Shown here: one piece after another, positions 42,200 through 51,597 of the stretch | Numbering within the stretch: the first letter of the stretch is position 1 | Layout: every line of letters begins with the position of its first letter | Origin: Agelas oroides | Taxonomy: Eukaryota; Porifera; Demospongiae; Agelasida; Agelasidae | Reading direction: 5' to 3' | DNA: 64,000 nt | Assembly (NCBI GenBank): GCA_949130485.1 | Contig: OX422183.1 | Coordinates: 2,003,436 to 2,067,435 of the forward strand | The notes under the pieces: generated by a model | What the model saw: only the letters and a program-made list of their open reading frames with translations | What the model was told of the DNA's origin: nothing | Databases searched by the model: none | Made by a program: the position numbers and the translations under genes

Positions 42200-42312
42200 G
42201 TGATGTAAAAATGTAAAGAATGTGGAGGCAGGAAGAGGAGTACAAGGAGGCAGGAAGAGGAGTACCAGGAAGAGAAGGAGGCAGGAAGAGGTGTACCAGG
42301 AAGAGAGGGAGA
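42200..42312. repeat. Purine-rich irregular tandem repeat
   Basis: Words aggaggcaggaagaggagta and ccaggaagaga recur about four times in the terminal-repeat-like spacer of the Penelope element. Confidence 0.7.
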
Positions 42313-42538
42313 CAGACGGAAAGAATGTAGGCAAAGACATCGAAGGCATCAAAGACATCAAGGGGTGTCAAAGTATTTACAGGTAGGTAAGGGGTGAGGT
42401 GATGATGACGTACAAAGGTTAGACATCATACATCAATTAGCCGGGGGCTGTTAGGGGGCTGGCTCCCACCTCGGGGGATCAATTTGATCAAGTACTTGGT
42501 CCCTAGCCTGAATGCTCAAGTTGAACTGGGAGGCATTG

Positions 42539-42940
42539 TTATTCCAGGATGGAATATTGGGAATTGAGTCCAAGTGGGAGGGTTGTATTTAATGCCTTGA
42601 CCCAATGTATCTCACGGGATAGGAGCTTGTTGGGGGGGCAGTGTTCCAGTGGGAGGATCTTTGCATCTCTGTTGAAGTCGTGAGCTGTAGACTGGAAGTG
42701 GCGGTAGAGGGGCCAGGATCTCTTCTCCTTAGCTGCTGCCCTGTGGTGGCGGAAGCGGTCTCTAAGGGTTTTGGAGGTTTGACCAACATATATTTTGGAG
42801 CATTTACAGCAGATAATACAATAGATGAGGTTAGTACTAGAGCAGGTGAAGGTATCTGTGAGGTGGAAGAGTTGTTGCGTGGTAGTGGAGGTGATGGCAT
42901 GATAAGAGAGGAGCAAAACAAAAGACCACCACAATGGCAC
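42539..42940 (-). CDS. Penelope GIY-YIG endonuclease end (upstream tandem copy)
   Basis: The 133-codon frame includes LTDTFTCSSTNLIYCIICCK, CSKIYVGQTSKTLRDRFRHH, KILPLEHCPPNKLLSREIHW and VKALNTTLPLGLNSQYSILE. GIY-YIG core, catalytic Arg and acidic Glu are all present, with the four-cysteine finger. It lies upstream (minus strand) of the N-terminal fragment at 42066, separated by about 470 bp. This is the head-to-tail arrangement typical of Penelope partial tandems with a terminal repeat between them. Confidence 0.85.
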   Translation of the reverse strand: MPLWWSFVLLLSYHAITSTTTQQLFHLTDTFTCSSTNLIYCIICCKCSKIYVGQTSKTLRDRFRHHRAAAKEKRSWPLYRHFQSTAHDFNRDAKILPLEHCPPNKLLSREIHWVKALNTTLPLGLNSQYSILE

Positions 42941-43380
42941 CTGTCAATACACTCTATATGCTCCAGAACACACTTAGAGTATCTTTACTCAGAAGGAAAT
43001 AATTGCTATGATAAACACATGAAATGTTTGAAACAAAAATGACAAGAGTACGATAACATGGGGAAACATGAACTCACTCCTACTTGTACTGCTGCTGTTA
43101 CTGCTACTACTACTGCTGTTCGTATTCTGCAATTCTATTTTTAATATGTAGTTTTGTAGTTCTCGGACCTGTCGGGTGAAGATAAAACAGAGGATGATGA
43201 CACCCAGAACACTGGCCCCCTTAGTTTATCAGATTATAGCATGGGGGCAGTTGAGGATAAGGTATCAATTACGTTATTATGCTGTTTCATATCCAACTGC
43301 ACACACAATTTATTCATGTTTGCATGAAGGTTTTCAATTGTAAGTAAACTCATGTCTGGCTGTTAAGGTTAAAGCTTATT
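42941..43380 (-). repeat. Diverged copy of the 22.5-23.4 kb segment, with a TM exon
   Basis: ccaccacaatggcacctgtc and the following sequence match about 22560-22960. The TM candidate exon is at about 43160-43205 (LGVIILCFIFTRQVRELQNY) with triplet agt/agc tracts beside it. It shows that this module predates the large duplication. Confidence 0.55.
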
Positions 43381-43589
43381 CATGCATTGCTCCCTCTGCA
43401 GCTAGGGATGGCGATATGCTATCAGTATGAGAGCTAGCGCTTATTTTCCTGCGCCTTACGCGGATAACCAGCTGCTTTGCATTGCAGCCTCTGCGACCCG
43501 ACACGGAATCACGCAATAATTCTGCGGACTTCAAACATTAACACAACAACCAGGTTTAGCAGTAGGTCGTCCAACTTTTGCAACACCAG

Positions 43590-43728
43590 AAACGATCTCA
43601 GAAGGTCAGAAATGCAAAACTTTCCTGGTGGAGCATGCCCCCAGACCCTCCTAGCAGGCGCCCTACACATGCTTTAATCGCATACTGGAACCCCCCTTTT
43701 CCAAATTCTAGATCCGCCACTGGAAGGT
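43590..43728. mobile_element. Relic of a non-autonomous transposon end
   Basis: The words gggagcatgcccccagaccc (here tggagcatgcccccagaccc), then tggaaccccccttttccaaa and gatccgccactgg form a sequence found at the ends of widespread marine-invertebrate repeats. The other end is not identified. Assignment is by recognition only. Confidence 0.4.
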
Positions 43729-44715
43729 GCTCAGTGGAGGTCAACAATAACATAAAACAGGGTTAATTATTTCAGACAAATCACAGCTTGTCTATGTTAG
43801 GGGCTCATATGCTACTATGAACATTCTACTTTTAGTACATGAGGGAGATTCTACCTGTTTCACAAGACAATGAAGTTACACACTCTTCCCTCCCTCCCTT
43901 TCTTCTCATGCGCTCTTAGTAGAGCATGATTAGCTAGTTGTGAAATGCTTACATGGTAGTCTCCGACCTTGCTCTGGGGCCATAGTCCCATTACCGTAGT
44001 TTCAGAGAGAAAGAAAGAAATGTGTTGTTAGACAGGTGCTCCGCATGTTGTTTGACATGTGCAACTAGGAGTCGACACTGAATCTTATGTATGTGCTTGA
44101 TCTTGGAATAAGAATCAATTTGCTTATGTCAGCACTGTACTAAGCAGAAGTTCATTGATGTCCACAGAGCTAACAATGGGTGAGTTTGACCATAACTCTT
44201 ACAAGACAGAAACTGGTTGATTCAAGTTGAGTTTGTCTTTGTTAAACTTTCATTTAAGATCCCATGATGGTACACCCTAGTCTGGCTGTAGTGTCATTAT
44301 ATAGCCACACCAGTGATCATACCTACATAACTTGCTGGGACACACTGTACAGTACAGTAGCTACCAATCCCAGTGCAGTATTGAATGCTAGTAACTAATA
44401 GGAAACTGTAAGCTGTAAAACGACAATCTGTTACCGCAGTTAAAGCATTTGTCAGCTTCATGAGTTATCCCACTATCAACTCGGCAAATGTTTGATCAAA
44501 TCTCTATAGTTTCTTTCTATCTCACTACTGAATTACCCAGTAGTATAACATTTCACTTGAAGTCCAGTTAACTATTTAAGTCCAAACACCAGGTTTAGCT
44601 GTCTCTCAGTCCTTTTCTGTTCACAGATTGTTTTTCTTTGCTCAGCTAGCTACGTGCAATGATGTCGCTTCATCATCAGCTGTACGTAATGTATACTGTG
44701 TGTAATCAATCTTAC

Positions 44716-44866
44716 CATGAGCCTTCTGAAAGTGTAGCTGTAGGTTCCTCGCTTCTTGGTAGGCTTTTGACGACCCTGCTGTTCTGTTGTTGTTCCTTTG
44801 GGCATCCCTTTTCCCCCAGGTATTGACCCAGTAACCGCCCCACCCCTCACAGACAGCTGGTTGTCT
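44716..44866 (-). CDS. Modular gene, fourth copy: V-type exon
   Basis: 151 nt between catccaacag and gtaagatt: QLSVRGGAVTGSIPGGKGMP, TEQQGRQKPTKKRG, TYSYTFRRLM. The N-terminal half aligns with the W exon at 35530 (QLPARGRVGTGSTSGEKGLP); the second half is different and basic. The two exon types are therefore related and have swapped ends. Confidence 0.5.
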
Positions 44867-45730
44867 CTGTTGGATGAGAGAGTAATGGCTCTTAGTGAAT
44901 GAGAAGTATTGCTGCACAGTTATGTAACTGTAAATGTTGACTGGTTTTTCATCATGAGTAGGCTTGTAGCTAATAAGGCTTACAGTAGAGCGTCCACTGT
45001 CAAAGTGCTAGACCAGTGAAGTACCACTGGTGTGATTGGTGTCATCCCTACAACTTTTGTAGATATCACAATCTCTCACGGTTACGTACATAGTCTTGAT
45101 CGCATCTAATAACAAGCAGTGCACATAGTGAACTTGACTAGAATAATAGCTAACAGTATTTGCTGCAACCTGATTGGTCAGAGCATGGTCTTTATAGATC
45201 CACGCACTATCTCTATGTATAGAGACCACGCTGTTTTTGCATAAAAATTTGATTATATTAATGTCAAAACAAACACAATTTAAGACTCCTTAGCCCTGAG
45301 TATTGTCTTCGCTGTGCTCAGGTCACCACAGCCTGTCGCCCTCAAGTTTCTAAACCAAAATAGATCCCTCAAACTAGCATCTAAATCTTAATTGTACCCT
45401 ATTGTGTATCCCATACAAACTGGAGTTGGTTTCAGTGCTTTCCATGTACGAGATTCTTTGTTTCATGAAAATATGTTGTAGACTAAGCTTGTAAATCTTG
45501 AGCAAACCACAACTTTTAGAGTGAGTACATTTTATTGTAGTTTTCTTCTTGTTCAAATTTCACAGACTGACTGACTAGCTATGTCTCATTCTCAGGTCTT
45601 GTGTGATTGAGAAGACAAACTTAATTCACAAATATATTGAAAAGATGTTTCTTATTTCACCTCTAACAGAGAAACATGGCTAGTAACTATACATCAATAA
45701 TTTTATAACACATGATTTAGAATGACTTAC

Positions 45731-45805
45731 CTGACAATGGCAAAATACGAACCCATCATCATCGCAGTAATCCTCCAAATAGTCTGTGAGGAGCCGGGTA
45801 GTTAG
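45731..45805 (-). CDS. Modular gene, fourth copy: 75-nt FCHC exon
   Basis: LTTRLLTDYLEDY followed by CDDDGFVFCHCQ, with acceptor catcacag and donor gtaagtc. Intact. Confidence 0.6.
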
Positions 45806-46332
45806 CTGTGATGACAAGATAAGTAGAAATGGTTGGGAAAAGGAATATCCACAGCTGAAGTTTTCATGTTGTTAATTCCTATCCTGGTGATTTTTGCATG
45901 CCTTTGTTGAGTATCACTAAGCAACTACAATCCTGTGATTATATAAGTAATTTCTTATGTACTAAAATCAGCTCTGCGCACAACTTGACACTTTCATAGC
46001 ACTCATTTCACGGTATAAAGCTATGCTGGTTAAGGGAAAGCTGGAGATGTGCTTTTCCATTCTGAGACGCCATATATAGTTGAACTGTAAAAAGAGAGTT
46101 ATAATGAAGCTCTGCATTCTACTATCTACTTCTACACTATCTATCTATGCTAGTTAAGTAAAAGCTGAGACGCCATACAGTTTCACAGGGTGCTGTACTA
46201 CAACCATATATTTAAACAGTCAACAGAGAGTTATAATACTGCTCTGCAATCTACTATCTACTACATACACTTCAATAAACCACAGCTGATGTACATACAA
46301 AGTCATCCACTGTACTAGTACATAGTACTTAC

Positions 46333-47142
46333 GGGTGAATTTGGTGTTGTCCCACCTCCACGGCCCCTACGCCCACGCCGATCAGGGCCTCCGGCACCTG
46401 GTGGTCCACGACCAGGGCCAGGAGCAGGTCCACCAACAGGACCAGGAGCAGGTCCACCAGCCAGACCAGGAGGTGGTCCTCTTGCCGGACCAGGAGGTGG
46501 TCCTCTTGCCGGACCAGGAGATGGTCCTCTTGCCGGACCAGGAGGTGGTCCTCTTGCCGGACCAGGAGGTGGTCCTCTTGCCGGACCAGGAGGTGGTCCT
46601 CTTGCCGGACCAGGAGGTGGTCCTCTTGCCGGACCAGGAGGTGGTCCTCTTGCCGGACCAGGAGGTGGTCCTCTTGCCGGACCAGGAGGTGGTCCTCTTG
46701 CCGGACCAGGAGGTGGTCCTCTTGCCGGACCAGGAGGTGGTCCTCTTGCCGGACCAGGAGGTGGTCCTCTTGCCGGACCAGGAGGTGGTCCTCTTGCCGG
46801 ACCAGGAGGTGGTCCTCTTGCCGGACCAGGAGGTGGTCCTCTTGCCGGACCAGGAGGTGGTCCTCTTGCCGGACCAGGAGGTGGTCCTCTTGCCGGACCA
46901 GGAGGTGGTCCTCTTGTCGGACCAGGAGGTGGTCCTCTTGCCGGACCAGGAGGTGGTCCTCTTGCCGGACCAGGAGGTGGTCCTCTTGTCGGACCAGGAG
47001 GTGGTCCTCTTACCAAACCAGGAGGTGGTCCTCTTGCCGGACCAGGAGGTGGTCCTCTTGCCGAACCAGGAGGTAGTCCTCTTGTCGGACCAGGAGCAGG
47101 TCCACCAGCCGGAACATGAGTAGGTCCAAGACCTCGACCAAC
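46333..47142 (-). CDS. Giant Gly/Pro/Arg exon with 24-bp minisatellite
   Basis: The acceptor ccttgcag (right edge) and a perfect donor gtaagtac (left edge) bound 810 nt, exactly 270 codons, phase 0. The protein is VGRGLGPTHVPAGGPAPGPT, then about 25 tandem octapeptides GPPPGPAR (few variants: GLVR, GPTR), then GRRGRRGRGGG and TTPNSP. The DNA unit is aggaggtggtcctcttgccg plus gacc. The array stays in frame throughout. Elsewhere in the window the same exon has only one or two such units, so this is an expansion inside an exon. The product would be a long, stiff, positively charged linker reminiscent of collagen-like or PPG/RG repeats, but without the strict Gly-X-Y triplet. Transcription is not proven. 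Confidence 0.65.
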
Positions 47143-47577
47143 CTGCAAGGATTATTATTCGTATAACCATGGTCAATATTACATGTTATATTTTAAGCTG
47201 GCTTCTATACCAAAGGAAATGAGTTCACTGTAGCCAAATTACATTATTTTGCTGACAACTAAACCAAACCCAAAACTACTGTTGGTATCAGAGAACCCTG
47301 TTTTCATTAAGCTGCAGAGTATGTTGTGCCATGGTAGTAAGCTTGAGCAAACCACAACTTTTAGAGTGAATACATTTTATTGTAGTTTTGTTCTTGTGCA
47401 TGGTTCAATTTCACAGACTGACTAGCTATGTCTCATTCTCAGGTCTTTTGTGATCGAGAAGACAAACTTTATTAAGAAAGATATTAAAAAACAGTTTTTC
47501 TTATTTCACTGAACTGAGCAACGTGGCTAGTAGCTATAAATCAATAATATTACAACGCATTATTTAAAACTGCGTAC

Positions 47578-47652
47578 CTGACAATGGCAAAATATGAACC
47601 CGTCATCATCGCAGTAGTCTTCTATATGATCTACGAGGAGCCAGGGGGTCAT
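47578..47652 (-). CDS. Modular gene, fourth copy: second 75-nt FCHC exon
   Basis: MTPWLLVDHIEDY followed by CDDDGFIFCHCQ, with acceptor catcacag and donor gtacgc. The N-terminal part is the most diverged of the set, yet the C-D-D-D-G and FCHC parts are unchanged and the frame is intact. Confidence 0.55.
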
Positions 47653-48089
47653 CTGTGATGCACAGAAATGGTTGGGAAAAGGTATATCCGCAGCTGAAGC
47701 TGTTCAGTTTTGATGATGTTGATTCCTATCATGGCATGCGTTTGTTGAGTATCGCCAACCAACTACAGTCATTTAATCATTCATGATTACAATAGTAATT
47801 TCTTATGTAATAAAATCAGCTCTGCGCACACTTGACACTTTCATAGCACTCATTTCACTGTACAAAGCTATGCTGGTTAAGTATATAAAAGCTGGAGGTG
47901 TGCTTTTCCATTCTGAGACGCCATACATTTTTACAGGGTGCTGTATTACAACCATAGCTATCATATAGTTAAACAGTAAATAGAGACAGCTCTGCATTCT
48001 ACTATCTGCTGCTACATACACTTCAATATCTCTGTAAACCACAGATGATGTACATACAAAGTCATCCACTGCACTAGTACATATTACTT

Positions 48090-48319
48090 AGGTGAATTTG
48101 GTGTTGTCTCACCTCCACGGCCCCTATGTCCACGGCGACCAGGGCCTCCGGTGCCAGGTGGTCTATGACCAGGACCAGGAGGTGGAACTGCAGATTCCTC
48201 ACCTCCTGGTATGCCTTGGAGAAACATACAGCTCTGTTGACATTCCTGTCTGCAGCCCTTTTCCCCCAGATGTTGACCCAATACCCGCCCTACCCCGTGC
48301 AGGCAGTTGGTTGTCTCTG
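48090..48319 (-). CDS. Modular gene, fourth copy: W-type exon with lost donor
   Basis: Between catccaacag and the former donor: a frame ending GEESAVPPPGPGHRPPG, GPGRRGHRGRGGE, TTPNSP. The upstream half is shifted in frame relative to 35530. The 2-base loss at the donor is the same as at 35530, so both derive from one mutated ancestor. Confidence 0.45.
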
Positions 48320-48600
48320 TTGGATGAGAGAATAATGGCTATTAGTGGATGTGAAGTATTGCTGCACAGTTATGTAACCATTTTTACAACACAAAGACTA
48401 CGTACATGTGCAACTGGAATAGTTAGTAGCCTTGTCACCAGTTTTCAAAAGGCCTGGTGATAAGACTCATGTTAACGTTCATGATTAAAAGTACTATAGT
48501 CTTGTGTGAGAATACAAACTTAGTTCAGGAAGATATATTGAAAAGTCACCTCTGAGGAACATGGCTAGCATACATCAGCATGTGATTTAAGTCAACTTAC

Positions 48601-48637
48601 TTTGCAGTGGCAGAAGAGGAATCCATCGTTGTCAAAG
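48601..48637 (-). pseudogene. Truncated Y-type exon at a rearrangement join
   Basis: The first 37 bases after the donor (tttgcagtggcagaagagga...) match the Y exon, then jump at gtcaaag/gaatttttgcag into sequence that elsewhere lies downstream of the V exons (for example 26855). It is a fusion point between two modules. Confidence 0.6.
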
Positions 48638-48737
48638 GAATTTTTGCAGTGGTGCAATGGCTATTGACAATAATAGCTAACAGTATTTGCTGCAACCTGA
48701 TTGGTCAGTGCATGGTCTTTATAGATCCATGCACGAT

Positions 48738-48812
48738 TTGGCAATGGCAAAATATGAACCCATCATCATCGCAGTAATCCTCCAAATAGTCCGCGAGGAG
48801 CCGGGTGGTTAG
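48738..48812 (-). pseudogene. FCHC exon lacking its donor
   Basis: LTTRLLADYLEDY plus CDDDGFIFCHC is intact, but the donor is replaced by a join (gcacgat/ttggcaatgg) to promoter-like sequence. It cannot splice normally on its 3' side. Confidence 0.55.
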
Positions 48813-49670
48813 CTGTGATGACAAGATAAGTAGAAATGGTTGGGAAAAGGAATATCCACAGCTGAAGTTTTCATGTTGTTAATTCCTATCCTGGTGATTT
48901 TTGCATGCCTTTGTTGAGTATCACTAAGCAACTACAATCCTGCGATTATATAAGTAATTTCTTATGTACTAAAATCAGCTCTGCGCACAACTTAACACTT
49001 TCATAGCACTCATTTCACGGTATAAAGCTATGCTGGCTAAGGGAAAGCTGGAGATGTGCTTTTCCATTCTGAGACGCCATACATTTTTATTACAACCATA
49101 TATATTGAACTGTAAAAAGAGAGTTATAATGCAGCTCTGCATTCTACTATCTACTTCTACACTATCTAGCAAGAGCGCATAATGACGTCATTTCTATTTG
49201 GGAGGGAGGAGGAAGAGCGTGTAACTGGCAAAATTTCGAAACAGGCAGAATCTCCCGTGTGTACTAAAAATAGAACACGCCTTCGCACAAGTTCACAGTT
49301 CCACGATCTACGACCTCACAACGCAGTGCTACCCTCGTAGTCAACAAGATGAGAACGCTCGAAGCTTACCTGACAAGTTCTACCTACGCAGGAACGGTTG
49401 TCGGCCCTTCCTGACGCGAGGAACTTTGTGTTACGATGTTATCCACGCCTGACAGTCGAAGAGGGCCGTGTAGCCTTTCAGTCAAACTCTTGAGCATCTC
49501 CTTGGGTAACGCGCGGTCCTTATCCAACGGATAAGCCTCTAACTCGATTGTTTAGCAGCTACTTTTACTCACGCACACTAGCTACAACTCGACCGGATGT
49601 GCTATTTATAGTACCGTAGTGTCCCGTTAATACGCCCCCCCATTTTGTACACTACATCCCGCCTAAAGTG

Positions 49671-49728
49671 GGGGGGGGGCTTATATTCGAGGATGCAATT
49701 AGTCTCGACTATAAGCCCCCCCCCCCCC
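49671..49728. repeat. G-run/C-run hairpin
   Basis: A run of ten G followed by cttatattcgag and, after a 12-base loop, ctcgactataag and a run of C form an inverted repeat of about 20 bp. It could form a cruciform, and the G-run a G-quadruplex. It sits just inside the left end of TIR element B. Confidence 0.7.
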
Positions 49729-49734
49729 CTATGA

Positions 49735-50103
49735 AATCAATGCCTTTCACTATCAACTAACTATGGCGACGACTTTCAGGATCACGTTTACAAAGCTGCG
49801 TGGTCTCCCTACATCGGAGAAGAGCTGCCAGTTCAACGCGAGGTCAATAACATTCACGACGACTTCGCTGTAGCTGTCCTCAAGAACGGCAACACTGTCG
49901 GTCATGTACCACGGGAAATTTCCAGAGTCTGCTGGTATTTCTTGCACAAGAGTGGCAACGAGATGACTTGCATCGTCAATGGTGGCAGAAGACGTTCTGA
50001 AGTTGATGGGAAAGGACTCGTGGTTCCGTGCGTGTACATCTTCAGAGGGAAACAAAAACACCTTGACAGACTGATAAACCTGTTTGCTAAACTAGCAGCT
50101 TAA
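49735..50103 (+). CDS. HIRAN-like domain protein inside TIR element B
   Basis: This is an open frame of 122 codons ending at taa (50101-50103). The sequence includes YGDDFQDHVYKAAWSPYIGE, ELPVQREVNNIHDDFAVAVL, KNGNTVGHVPREISRVCWYF, then CIVNGGRRRSEVDGKGLVVP and a Lys/Leu-rich tail. The match to the protein of element A (GEEL..., REV.N..D.F.VAV, G..VGHVPR.IS.VC..FL) is clear although DNA identity is low. No ATG precedes the domain in frame, so a start upstream or on another exon is needed. Residues that define HIRAN domains (the R of RE-x-x-N, the D after it, and VGHVPR) are present. Function in the transposon context is unknown. Confidence 0.65.
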   Translation, partial: NQCLSLSTNYGDDFQDHVYKAAWSPYIGEELPVQREVNNIHDDFAVAVLKNGNTVGHVPREISRVCWYFLHKSGNEMTCIVNGGRRRSEVDGKGLVVPCVYIFRGKQKHLDRLINLFAKLAA

Positions 50104-50614
50104 AACATCTAACCGGCTTTTCTAAAAGCCACAAAACTTACAAAAGATTCACCGACTACTATACTCTTACTGAACGCACTTGCAAGGTATAGTAAGCACG
50201 TGTAGTTTTGATGTTCCAGAAGACGCTCACCGGGGGGGCGTTATAACGAGTCAAACTACCCTGTGCAGGAACTTTGGCGGAAAAGAGGGGGGGGGGCGTA
50301 TTTTCGAAGGGGGCGTATTAGCGGGACACTACGGTACACGCGAAAGATTCTGCTTTCACCACGGCCAGAATAGGAAGTTACACGCTCTTCCTCCTCCCTC
50401 CCAAATAGAAATGACGTCATTATGCGCTCTTGTATCTAGCTATGCTAGTTAAGTAAAAGCTCAGACACCATACAGTTCACCGGGTGCTGTACTACAACCA
50501 TATATTTAAGAGAGTTATAATACTGCTCTGCAATCTACTATCTACTTCTACATACACTTCAATAAACCACAGATGGTGTACATACAAAGTCATCCACTGT
50601 ACTAGTACATAGTA

Positions 50615-50705
50615 CTTACGGGTGAATTTGGTGTTGTCCCACCTCCACGGCCCCTACGTCCACGCCGATCAGGGCCTCCGGCGCCAGGTGGTCAATGACC
50701 TGGAC
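50615..50705 (-). CDS. Modular gene: W-type exon end with intact donor, cut by a breakpoint
   Basis: The minus strand reads ...GGPDRRGRRGRGGG and TTPNSP followed by a perfect gtaagtac donor. At about 50706 it meets Penelope sequence (ggaccatttgtccttt), the left breakpoint of duplication copy 2. The 5' part of the exon is missing. Confidence 0.5.
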
Positions 50706-51106
50706 CATTTGTCCTTTAGGTCCGTTTTGGAGGACATGAAGGCTTGAGGTTCGAGATGGATCCTCAGGCCTTCTGGAATGAGGTTTTCATCAAGACACTG
50801 GTCGAGGAAGTGTCTATGGTGGTTAGCTTGCAGGATCTGATGATTGAGCCTGTAGTAGCTCTTCCTCAGTTCCAGAAGCTTCGACGCGGTGTCAGCGGGT
50901 CCAGTCGAGGCGGATTCTGAGTGGGCATTTCCATTAGGGTTAGTTGTTACCAAGCGCGAAGCGCGAGGCTCAGGCTTGTTCGTAGAAATACTCCCAACGC
51001 TGACGGTCTGCGTGCAAGCTTCGACGGCGGATGATGAAGAGGGACATTGTCTCTTCGTGCTGCGAGTGTCCATGGTCGCAGCGGGCGGGTTTGCGTTACT
51101 ATACAC
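50706..51106 (-). pseudogene. Penelope N-terminal fragment at the left edge of copy 2
   Basis: From ATG near 51070 the minus strand gives MDTRSTKRQCPSSSSAVEAC, then SVGSISTNKPEPRASRLV and the helical LLELRKSYYRLNHQILQANH, ENLIPEGLRIHLEPQAFMSS, TDLKDKW. It ends abruptly at 50706 in host exon sequence. Confidence 0.8.
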
Positions 51107-51152
51107 TGTTCAAGTTGACAGCCTTAGGCTAATGAAGTAAACTTTCTCAATA

Positions 51153-51180
51153 TTTCAGACTTCTTGTGAGTCTTCTTCAG
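51153..51180 (-). ncRNA. Hammerhead-ribozyme-like core upstream of the Penelope fragment
   Basis: The minus strand reads CTGAAGA, agact-cacaaga-agtct (a 5-bp helix II with a small loop), then GAAA. This is the hammerhead core arrangement CUGANGA / stem II / GAAA, at the position where Penelope terminal repeats are known to carry hammerheads. Helices I and III and the NUH cleavage site are not confirmed by eye. Confidence 0.45.
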
Positions 51181-51597
51181 GAGAATGTGAAAAGGTGACT
51201 TCTAAATGTTTGTTCCTTATCACTCTCTATTTCCATTTCAAGTACTTCATTCTGCAATAGTTGCATGTGGCTATAGTCATTTATACTTCATTCTGCAATA
51301 GTTGCATGTGGCTATAGTCATTTATACTACAAGGCAACGTCATCAAAATATCCTTTTTTACTCTTTGATAAAAAGAAAAGTGATCTTTTAAGTTTAAATG
51401 CAGTAGTGTGCCTGCATGCTGTAATCAACTTACTCATCTCGTTTCTTTTTTCTGTGGCCAAACAACATAATAACAGTGTTCACCAATTGCTCAGGACTTG
51501 CTAAATCCATTTGTTTTTGGTAAAAAAAAACTTTGGATCTGTAAAAGTACAAATTGAAAACAAACAAACAAACACTTAATCTAGTTAGCAGATTACT

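Larger units (their letters stand above)
49614..50334. mobile_element. TIR element B (0.72 kb, CCGTAGTGTCCCG ends) nested in the outer element
   Basis: Left: ccgtagtgtcccgttaatac then gccccc. Right, inverted: ccgtagtgtcccgctaatac then gccccc. TA (within GTAC) flanks both ends. It contains G- and C-runs near both termini and the HIRAN-like frame. It shares TA flanks, a CCGTA start, size and cargo type with element A, but the remaining TIR sequence is different. Confidence 0.8.
49170..50432. mobile_element. Outer TIR transposon (1.26 kb) with 7-bp target duplication
   Basis: The left end caagagcgcataatgacgtc followed by atttctatttgggagggagg (49170-49228) is repeated as a near-perfect inverted copy at 50375-50432. 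The repeat tatctag flanks both sides (49163-49169 and 50433-50439). The paralogous module at about 46131-46160 reads ctacttctacactatctatc followed by tatgctagtt, the unoccupied site. No transposase frame is visible. Superfamily is uncertain: a 7-bp duplication is close to the 8-bp of hAT elements. Confidence 0.85.

Noticed and set aside
46335..47123. Plus-strand and other-frame ORFs of about 260 codons over the 24-bp array
   Set aside because: A 24-bp repeat without stops opens several frames at once. Only the minus frame has acceptor, donor and non-repeat ends matching the other exon copies.
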